A stretch of 64,000 bases of DNA from positions 124,001 to 188,000 of the forward strand of contig JAFREE010000032.1 of the NCBI GenBank assembly GCA_019400425.1. The letters run 5' to 3'. Each line of letters starts with the position of its first letter. The first letter of the stretch is position 1. Made by a program: the position numbers and the translations under genes. The notes under the pieces were generated by a model, which was given only the letters and a program-made list of their open reading frames with translations, had not been told where the DNA came from and did no database searches. Shown here piece after piece: positions 38,001 to 46,784 of the stretch. The stretch is from Hymenochaete sp. R1. Its lineage: Eukaryota > Basidiomycota > Agaricomycetes > Hymenochaetales > Hymenochaetaceae.

Positions 38001-39227
38001 CGGACGCGACGGATATTTATCTACGTCGGCAGATGATTGAGCGGCTGCGGAGCTCTCAGGAGCATTGCTGTACAATACGCTCCTTCCCATTCTCCAGTTT
38101 AAATCCCTGATGTCATCTTCAAGCCCCTCTGACATGTCCAAACGAACCCTAGGTCCATCAACCATATCTTTTCCGTTCTTCGGCGAGCTCAGGAACTCTT
38201 TCCAAAGACCACGATCACAGCCTTCCAAATATTGGACGACATCGATGTAGCAGTTGTGAGTAGCGTTCTTCTTCCCATTTGCCGAGCCCAGACCAATTGT
38301 CTTTCCTCCAACAGTCATGACTGCTTGCCAAGACGAGTGTTTCCCTTTGTGTTCATCCAACCGGATCACTGGCTTGCCGAACTTGAATTTGTGGCAATAG
38401 AAATCCATAAATCGCCTCGCTAGATCTACAGTGATTGCGGTGCCGTCTGACAAGGCAGCTTGCGCGTCACTTTTCGGTTGGGATGTTTGGAGATCTTTCC
38501 TGATCTTTTCGAATTTATTGGGTAGCCGTTTTTATTTGGAGAATAAACTTGCTTACCATACCCCGTTCCAAAAGCTGGTAATAGGCTGACAATGCTGCGT
38601 TTTTCTCTGCTTCCTTCTTATTATCACCATCTCCAATGCCGCTGACTTCGTCTGTGACTAAGACAGATGCCCTGTAGCAATTGTTTTAAACATAAAAGAA
38701 GCAGCATCTTTCACAGTCTGTACTTACCTGTGAATATTCCGCCCGAACAATGTTCCGGCCCTCGACTCGTACTTGGGACTTGATTGGAGGAATTTGCTCA
38801 TATAGTTTCCCAGCGCCGATTTTGGATTGCTGTCGAAACTTTTAGTTATCCCAGGAACATCTGTCTTCACTGTCGCATATGTTTCACTCAGGTATTTTTC
38901 ATCCATGAACGGTGCTGATAGGGTATCAACTTGTGGAGGCCTCACACTCCTGCCTCCACCTCTCTTTTGTATTGTTCCAAATCCTCGCCCACGAGAACCT
39001 GATGGTCTACTGGCGAATGCTCGACCACCTCGTTGGGAACCCCCGAACCGGGGAGCCCTGGGAGCGTCAGACATCTTCTCGTTATAACTGGGTCCGGGTT
39101 CGCCGTTGCTCGGACGGGCAGATTTAGGTGGTTTAGGGCCGTTGTGAGTTGAGGTAGAGGGCGAATGCTGTCGTTTCAAAGGAGGACCGATACGTGAAGC
39201 TAAATCTGAGGTGGGGTTTGTGTTCAT
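35081..39227 (-). CDS. DExH-box RNA helicase with RGG and double-stranded-RNA-binding regions (DHX9/DHX36 class)
   Basis: Superfamily 2 RNA helicase. Exons 39227-38728, 38671-38557, 38504-35856 and 35809-35081 give 1330 aa. The N-terminus has an Arg/Gly-rich patch (about aa 60-95, e.g. GSRGRGFGTIQKRGGGR). A dsRBD-like fold starts at NPKSALGNYMSKFLQSSP and ends KKEAEKNAALSAYYQL. A second, more diverged dsRBD-like segment follows (about aa 240-300). Helicase motifs: I ATGSGKTTQ (about aa 437), II DEVH (about 547), III SAT, then STNIAETSVTIPDVVFVVD and QRAGRAGR. HA2 and OB-fold regions follow; the OB part (LIHPSSVNH, YVLFGAYNLT) is only complete after removing the intron 35855-35810. The C-terminal 110 residues are charged, low-complexity sequence. 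Exact orthology is not certain. Confidence 0.88.
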
Positions 39228-39670
39228 CGGAATGATCCCTTTTCGATTCTGGAATCTGCATTGAAGGTGTGAGGATGTTGTAAAAAGTGGCCAAGTTCTC
39301 GAATCATTCACCTGCGTGCAGGTACCCCTGTCAGTTGCTTATTACACGCACAAAGCTCGTGGAGAGCCACAAGCCATGAGATTGAGATGGTGGAAAGATT
39401 ATGGCTAAGAACGATGAATGCTCCTCTTCACTTCGTAGTCGCAGTCAAGAAGTCGAGTCGAATGACGATCAAGACAGACCAGACGCGTCGCGGCGATCCA
39501 ATATGCGCTTGGCTTGGGCGTACGTCTTCAACTTACAGAAAAACTTACAAAATTAGCATTGATTCAAGAATTATATTGCAAATACTAATAACAGGGATGA
39601 AGACAAACAAACAGTGTTGCCATCACAGAAAAGTCTGGTCTGGGACGGACCGCAACAACGTCGTAGAATA
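39228..39670. other. Intergenic region between helicase and HSCB genes
   Basis: 443 bp with the helicase promoter and the HSCB 3' UTR. A plus-strand frame (39387-39866) overlaps the HSCB coding sequence and has no family match; it is treated as spurious. Confidence 0.5.
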
Positions 39671-40467
39671 TCAAGTCAATTCATCTTCCTTCTCTTTAGC
39701 TGCAGCTTCAATATTTTCTAGATACTTCAACTGGATGACACTATCTGCCATATCTCTCCAGTTTTTCTCATCAACTAGCTCCGATATTCTTCTATGGAGA
39801 TGCTCCATGTTTTCTGTTTCGCATACTCATGTAAGCATATACTTTCATTTGAAGAAAAGCTTCTAACGCACCCTTGTTGTCAGTCCGTAAGTGTTCTATG
39901 TCATCCATAGAAGTAGCTAGCTCAATCTGCTCCATAAGATCCATAACCTTCATAATGAAGTTCCTGTCCGACATTTTATCCGTTTCCGAGGGTGGGTGAC
40001 CCACAAGAGTGAGGATATACTGCGCACGTTGCAGAGGTGAAGACAGAGTCTTGTATGCTTCATTCAGCACGGACGACTGGGACTCTGCAATTCTATATTC
40101 TTTCTGGATGTGCTTAAGACACTTCGGGTAACGAATACTGTGACTATGTACTTACCTCGCCTTTCCCTGACCAAGCATCAGGGTGACATACCCTTTGGGC
40201 CTCCAAGAATTTCCGCTTCAAGCCTGTTGTGTCAACATTGAACATATTTCCAGAAGAGGGAACGCCAAGAACGTCATATAAAGTCGTCTCATTGGGTAGA
40301 GGTTGAATATAAGAGCAATTCAGACACGTGGGTAGGGCAGACTGTAGTGGTGCAGAGCAGGATGGACATGTTCTCGGTGACATCGAGTATGGCCTCCAAT
40401 GAGAAACATCATGTCTAGCAGTTCGAGCCACGTCTCCTCGTCGGACTGCACCTCGTAAGGCGTTCAT
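39671..40467 (-). CDS. HSCB: Iron-sulfur cluster J-domain co-chaperone HSCB (Jac1)
   Basis: Mitochondrial J-protein that hands the ISCU scaffold to its Hsp70 during Fe-S cluster biogenesis. Exons 40467-40156, 40082-39872 and 39813-39671 give 221 aa. The N-terminus is Arg-rich and presequence-like. Next comes a four-cysteine knuckle, CPSC...CLNC with 11 residues between, as in human HSCB and unlike yeast Jac1. The J domain follows (LYDVLGVP, then the HPD tripeptide in CHPDAW). The C-terminal HSCB domain reads SVLNEAYKTLSSPLQRAQYI, then ISELVDEKNWRDMADSV. The donor of intron 2 lies at AAG G|GTGCGT; only this junction restores the conserved ENMEHLHRRISEL helix. Divergent with the DysF gene, 184 bp between starts. 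Confidence 0.9.
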
Positions 40468-40651
40468 AGTGGATTTTGCAAAGATGATGCTGTGCATACT
40501 AGAACAGAGCGTCATGAACGTGAAACTCGTGGTGGTGGTGGTCGGATGCAAAGTGTGATGACGCGAGTACGGCCGTGTTCTCTGACTAGCGTATTTCAAA
40601 GTCCCTCCGTCATTGCCAACCATGACCGGATCCACTCTTTCTTCATAAACT

Positions 40652-42001
40652 ATGGCTTCCGAGGCGGCAAGCTCAGACTATCCGCCTTTGCCTTTGCCAT
40701 CAGGCCCAGAAGATGAACGAGAGCTCGCTCAGCAAAACTACCTTCGAAGAGAACAAGCAAGCCGCTCTTGGAATCTGTTTTCCCGCCCGGGGGCACCTAG
40801 ATTCAAAAGAAGAAGCCTTGACATCCTCAAGCTTGACTCAGACTCAGACTCGGACAGTAGCTCTTCGAGGAGCAGCTTGGACCGCAAGCATACTAAAGTG
40901 GTGCATCACTCGTCGCAGCCCGGGGAGGCAAGCACAGCCAGGCCAAGCATTTCTCGGGCGGGAGTATCTCAAGACACGGGTCGCATAGTCATCGAAAACG
41001 TCGACGAAGACGATCCAAGTAAAAGCGAACACTTATTCAGATGGGTTGAAATATACGAGAACCAGCGAGGGTACGTATTTGTGTTTTTGCTTGTGTCATG
41101 TTTGTTCTTGTGCCAACTTGATGGCCATTTCCCAGAATATCAATGTTCTCTACACCACGCTACTCAAGCCAGTCACTGCTGCCTAAAGATCCCCCAGCAT
41201 TCACTCTCGTCTCTTCTGACGCGGCGAGTGGAAGCTCTCCCACAAAATTGAGGAAGGGTCGCGCCAATATAACCTTAGAGGACTTTCCTCTCCCGGATGG
41301 CAATTGGCGGTGGGCAAGCAAAGAGTGGATGGTCGATATGCGAGATGATCGCGTCCAACATGATGGTTTTGAGTACAACTGGTACTTTAGGAAAGGCAAC
41401 TGGCGAACGAAGCCAGGGCGCTTGAACGCTGGTGCCTGGGTTCGGAGGCGGAGATGGATTCGCCTCATGGAACGTGTGAGTAGCCTTTTCTTGTCATCAT
41501 CTTGCTTCCGAAGAATGCGCCGCAGCTGAGGTACTTGCTATAGCCTCCATTGACTACCGACCATTCCAACGAGGGGCATGAAACCGAGATCGGAAACGCA
41601 AAGGCCCAATCCAAGCATGATATTAAAACAGTCTGGCAAGGTGATGAAGGGGATTGGGGACGTCTGCAGCAATGTATGCATGATCTAGGGCACGATGGAC
41701 GGCAGCTTGAAGCTTGGAGAGCATGGATCAGTGATGGATCACATATTACGCCGAACCACCTGCGAGCTGTTCTCGAGCAACATGTGAGTTCGCCGACTGT
41801 CCTTTGAACAAGGCCTCTGATCCATAACATCAGTCAGACAGTATACTTCGCTCGTTCATTTTTCCAGCCTCACGAATCGAATTTTTGACGATGGTTACAA
41901 AAGAAAATTTGCTCCCGAAAGAAGATGCATTCAAACTCTGCGAATCTCTACCCTCGTTTATTGATCATACCGAACTGGAGGACGCACTCTCTTCGTCATA
42001 A
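40652..42001 (+). CDS. Dysferlin-domain (DysF) protein, Spo73/Mug65-like
   Basis: Four exons (40652-41070, 41136-41475, 41544-41783, 41834-42001), 388 aa. The N-terminal third is Ser/Asp-rich with a (SD)n run (about aa 62-75). The DysF signature follows: LPDGNWRWASKEWMVDM, FEYNWYFRKGNWRTKPGRLN, then AGAWVRRRRWIRLMER (about aa 200-255). These are the N- and C-terminal DysF motifs of the fungal Spo73/Mug65 and peroxin Pex23/Pex24-like proteins. The protein continues 130 residues with no recognised domain. Yeast Spo73 acts in prospore-membrane growth; Mug65 is meiotically up-regulated. Membrane-shaping or sporulation function here is inferred from those. Confidence 0.8.
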
Positions 42002-42246
42002 TTTATTATATATACCGTTTTGGATTCGATCATTTTGGAACATACCTTATAATACACGGCGAGCTGATATCTCTAGTAATTGTCTTTTCTTTTCAACTGT
42101 AGCATACTTTTAGGATTATGAGGTCATCGCTGGATTTTATTGATACCCGTTGCATGTGATTCGCTCCTAGAAATTGAGGCAAATTATAGAACAACGCGCG
42201 CTTTGGTCGTTACTCAACTCTTTGCTTTCGTCCTTACACCTTCACC

Positions 42247-44209
42247 ATGGCTGCAGACTTTCGGAACTCAAAGCGCATTATGAACATACTTGCGCGGCTG
42301 GATGCTCTCGATCCCGGCCATCCTCTTCGAATCGCTGTGCGAACGTATTTCCTCGCGCTGTCACTTTCCTTGGGACCCGCAATTATCCCAGTATTATTTA
42401 GTCGAGGTCCTTTTGCCAGGCGTCTCGCACGGCTCATTTCTGTGTATCGGAAAGAGCTTAGCATAACAGGTTTTGCTTCATCGATGACTGTCGCCGTTGC
42501 TGGTGGAGCAACTCTCGATTACTTATGGAAGGAGTTGGATACGGTCAGTGGAGATGTGGGAACTCAGAGGAAACATGCAGGAACCATCGCAAGGCCGCTT
42601 CACGACTCAAAGCACTTCCTGCGCAACTTACAGCTCTCACAGAACCAGATAACGTTCCTGTCCAACTTTGTCTCTGCGTTAGTAGCCGTTGTTCTTCTTC
42701 AAAATGGGAAACGTTCTCGGAAAGCATCCATACCTCTTACAGCTCCTATTGATTGGGAATATAAGGCATCGCCTACGTTGGACTTCACATTATTATTGCT
42801 TGTAAGGGCACTAGATGCAGGCGTCCAAGGGTTTCTATTCAAGCAAGCAAAGCAAATATTCTCACAAGATACTCCGAGTACTATGGATCTCAGCAAGATG
42901 CAGCCCGCGAAGGACAAAGTAAAGGAGGTTACAGCAATTCTGGATGCCGTTGCATTTATGATGGCATCAAGCAGGTGAGTTACCCTGGATGTATGTCTTT
43001 TGAGCGTTTGAAGAACTTGGCAATGCTCTCATAGAATAATGTTCTGCTTCGTTTATCTCGCCAATAGGTTCGTGCAATGGCTTGCAGGCAGCGATGGCAT
43101 TGAATACTCATTAACTTGGCTTTCACAGGTTACCTCGGAGCTATGTCAAATGGTATGCCTATCGTATTATTTTCTCTATACGTTTTCTGATGCTTTTTGC
43201 CATTAGGATCGGAGCAATGGCTAACGTTGACGAAGGGCTTCTTCAAGTGCTACGAAAGCGCAGAGATGGGTCGTGGACATATGGTAAAATAGACGACAAA
43301 GATATGCTTTCTCAATTGGCGAAGGGTTTGGGATACCCGGTCTCATGGGGAGACCCTTCTCAAGTACCTATACGAGGAGGCAAGGGTGCTAAAGCTATAT
43401 GGGATACGCTTGGTGCGAATGGCCGGTCCACTGGCGGAATCGCATGTGAACTGGTTCATGGCCGTGTGGGTAGCTCTGTTATACCTGGAGGGGCCGGGGC
43501 AAGCTGCACTGCGAATGCAGCCATAAGAGCGGTCATTGGATTTATGGAAGGGGTCGCTCTGTATTTGCCGGTGAGTTCAATCGCAAATTACACTGAATAC
43601 GAATTTCCAATAACCCATGTAGGTTCATGTCCTGCCAACCCTTCTTTTCAACCCAAGATCTCTTCTCAAGCTCTCGATTCTCAGACAGCACGCGATTGGA
43701 CTACTACGCTCATCAACATTCTTGTCTGCATTCATTTCTTCGTTCTACTCTGCAGTTTGCTTCACGCGAACTGTGGGGATTGCACGGCTTTTCCCTCAAG
43801 TATCCCATAATTTTTATGACGGACCTTTTGGATGCATCCTAGCCGGCTGTCTTGCTTGTGGCTGGAGTATTTTTATTGAGCAGAGACGAAGACGGGGTGA
43901 GATGGCGCTATATGTCCTTCCCCGGGCCATCCGTACATTGCTGAAGGAGTCTTGGATCAGGCGGGGAAACACATGGACGAAGGTCATGGAACGGTAAGTT
44001 ACTATCTAGAACGTCCACATACGTGGAGACATTGACGAAAGTTCTGTAGATTTGTTTTCGCTTTCTCATTTGCATATATTTTGACATCATCTCGGTACTA
44101 TCCATATACTCTCCGCGGCTTGAGTCGCGGCATAGTCACCTACATTACGAAAGGCCTTGATGGTCATAAAGAAGGAGGCGGGAAAACTAGAGATGATTCA
44201 CGAAAGTAG
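42247..44209 (+). CDS. TMEM135-like multi-pass membrane protein
   Basis: Six exons (42247-42974, 43035-43067, 43129-43152, 43207-43570, 43623-43993, 44050-44209), 559 aa, all phases matching. Exons 2 and 3 are only 33 and 24 nt; they encode RIMFCFVYLANR and LPRSYVKW. Hydrophobic segments lie near aa 35-60, 75-95, 135-155, 190-205 and 370-470. The C-terminal half (STFLSAFISSFYSAVCFTR, then GCILAGCLACGWSIFIEQ) resembles the TMEM135 family, whose animal member is linked to peroxisomes, mitochondrial dynamics and lipid metabolism. Family placement is from memory of this pattern and moderately sure; function here is inferred. Convergent with DPH7, 25 bp apart. Confidence 0.65.
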
Positions 44210-44234
44210 TATGATACCCTAATTCTTTGAGAGA

Positions 44235-45626
44235 TTATCCATTCCATGTGTGCAGGGTATGATCGTAGAACGAACAACTCGTTACCAATGTACTGTCATT
44301 CGTATCCTTAAAGGCTTTGAGGCTCCAGTCCACTCCATAAGCCAGACTACCATGTTCATCAAACCGATATACGATCTCTGGCTCACCAGAGACGAGGTCA
44401 CCCTCTCCGAGACCCGGAAATCTGACAACTTTGAATCCATCATGCATACATGCGACCAAAAGGTTCAAGCTCCTGCGTGAATTAGGATGCCATTTTACTC
44501 TCCACGCGCCTCCGCCGACGTTCACTTCGCAAATAGCGGCGAGAGGTTTACGACTATCAAACAGACGAACAGTCGAATCATAACTTGTCCACAAAAGAAT
44601 CAGTTAAGGTGAAGTCACTGACGACTTCGATATAAATACCTTCCAACTACCACCAGGTGCTCGACATGGGGGTGGCTCTGGATAGAAGTGACTCCTGCTT
44701 CGAACCTTCTCGACGTTTACTTAGCCAGGCAGACTTCCAGAAAAAATATTTGACAGTTACCTTTTGTTCGTAAAAACGGGCCGCACTGGTTCCTCTCGGA
44801 TGTCCCAGCCCTTGAACTTGAGGTCATCTCCGCCAGAGTATACGACGTTTTGATCCCAGTAGTCCCAGGCAGCGATCCATGGCTCGTAGTCGTGTGCGTG
44901 CCATGCTACCTTTTCGGTGAGTTGGTCGGAGTCTGACGGTCGGAGTATGGAAAGGGTTCCATCTGAGAAGGAAGCAACGAGGTCGCCTGGTTCACTGGGG
45001 TGGGTGACGGTGTGGGTTAAGGTTGTCGAAAGGAAATAAATGGGAAGGACCATTACTTTGAATTTCGTTTATTAGACCAGTCAAGAGACAGGCAAAGGGT
45101 GTCCGTGCCTCTACATTGTATGACTTGAACAGATTCAAGCTGTCTCTGTGGAAGAATCATGTTAGCTGAGTTGTAAAGCGTGCACCGACGAATGTCCTAC
45201 ATTTTCTCCAAGACGTTGAACATTGATTCGTCCTTCTGATTCCGCAACCGCAAGTATATTGCCGTTCCTTCAGAGAGTCAGCCAGATACTCATGAGTTGA
45301 GGAGTGGTCTATTATACCATTTCATATCCAAGACGGCCGACATCTGCAATTCCTGTAGAAGTCTTAGTTTAGCTCAAACCTATGCTCACTTAAAGAATCA
45401 GATAGTAAACTCACGTCAAAGACCCTCCATCATCAGTGCTAAGCAGCATACATTTCCCGGTCCTTTTTCTTGATGACACAGTCTCATTTTTCTCGGAAGG
45501 ACCATCCGAGCTGGAGGACCCCGTCTGTTCAAGTAAGTTGTAGGTTCCACAAACGAGAATATCTTGGAAGCCTGGAGCGGGGCAGAACTCGACAGAATCG
45601 GCGGGATATACGGTGTCGAACCTCAT
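44235..45626 (-). CDS. DPH7: Diphthine methyltransferase DPH7 (WD-repeat)
   Basis: WD40 protein that demethylates methylated diphthine in the last steps of diphthamide synthesis on elongation factor 2. Exons 45626-45415, 45362-45318, 45267-45201, 45145-45057, 44994-44761, 44705-44640 and 44583-44235 give 353 aa. Diagnostic blocks: DTVYPADSVEFCP at the start, AWHAHDYEPWIAAWDYWD, NVVYSGGDDLKFKGWDIR, GVTSIQSHPHVEHLVVVGSY and VGGGAWRVKWHP. The end reads CSFYDHTLHTWNG, typical of the family's last blade. Exon 2 (45 nt) uses an upstream acceptor (CTAAG) because only it keeps the frame into QMSAVLDMKW. Confidence 0.9.
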
Positions 45627-45883
45627 TGATGGGGTTTCTTTCCTGACACTAGTGCATGAGCAACGTAAGCCCCGAATACTTTAGCAAAAGGGCATTATGG
45701 TTATCAGTGAGGACATTTGTTGAAAATGTGCATATTCGATCTCAGTTGTGTACACTAATGATCGACACCAGAGTTCACACAGCCAAATTCGTGTGCGCGC
45801 TGCAGCTGCGACTAGTACTGTCACCAGTGCCAGCATCTACAGCGCCAGCGTATTACTATCCAGTATCTGCACAATTGACAACA

Positions 45884-46742
45884 ATGGACTACATACAAAG
45901 CTTGGATCCGAGAAGCCTCGTCAGCATCGAAACGGTGCGAACCATTTCTTCTCAACGAGCCTTTCAACTAGGCTAAATGAAATGCAATTGACTGGGCAGG
46001 CCCTGTCTTTCGTCATCAGTCCGTTCACTGCGCCAACGTACAACCTACCCGTCTTCCTCTTTGGCGTGTATGCCCAGGATAGCGCAGAAGTAAACCAGTC
46101 CATCAAGCTGGTAAGAAATGTTTATTCGACTTTCAACTATGTATGCATATGCTAATATTTTTCTCTAGTTCACGGGCCTCCTGGGCTTGTCTGCACTTTT
46201 CGACATCATATTCATGGCCAGACATGAAATGCATTGGCTCGTCAAAATAGTACGTTGTCCGCATAGGCCCAGTGAATGCATTCCCATTTATTTGCTGTCT
46301 TTCACGTAGGTACTGCTCATCATACTTGTATTGAAGGTATGTTAGCATTCCCCCCCCCCCCCAAATGCACGCATAATTAATAATACATGGATAAATGAAG
46401 GCTCCAACTTTCCTTGCTTTCTTTGCAACCCTCAAACAGAACGGCGATCCCTTCTCCGTCCGCGGCGGGGACCTCAGGGGAGCGACTGGTAAGTTATAAC
46501 TATACAATTTGTGGCTTATGCAAATAACTTTCGTGGAAGTATGGTCTATGCCAGGCGGCTTTCCATCGTTGTCTGCGCAACGAGGAGGATATCAGGACGT
46601 GGATGCAGGAAGAGACGTTGAGGCCAACCCTCGACCTGCCCCTTCCGCTCCAGCCCCGCCGCAACCCCAGGCGCCACCATCGCAACCCCCAGGTGGCTAT
46701 CAAGCAGCCGCTGCCCCGCCTACAGCTACAGCTCAGTCTTGA
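45884..46742 (+). CDS. Four-TM membrane protein, AGTRAP-like
   Basis: Six short exons (45884-45934, 46000-46110, 46169-46249, 46310-46336, 46401-46488, 46540-46742), 186 aa. Hydrophobic segments: ALSFVISPFTAPTYNLPVFL, FTGLLGLSALFDIIFM, WLVKIVLLIILVL and TFLAFFATL. The pattern of a short N-terminal helix, then LFDIIF-type and LKAPTFLAF-type segments, resembles the type-1 angiotensin II receptor-associated protein fold. The tail is Pro/Ala-rich, cytosolic-looking and disordered. Intron 4 carries a poly-C run. Divergent with DPH7 (257 bp between starts); convergent with OGT (42 bp between stops). Function unknown. Confidence 0.7.
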
Positions 46743-46784
46743 TTGGGTTTTATGCTACAGTATCGTAACGGTGTTACGAAAATG

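Noticed and set aside
39792..39871. HSCB exon 2 extended to LQMKVYAYMSMRNRK and a stop
   Set aside because: Splicing at 39872 to 39813 restores the conserved C-terminal helix; the extension does not look like HSCB.
46349..46363. Poly-C run
   Set aside because: Homopolymer inside an intron of the AGTRAP-like gene; likely neutral and prone to sequencing error.
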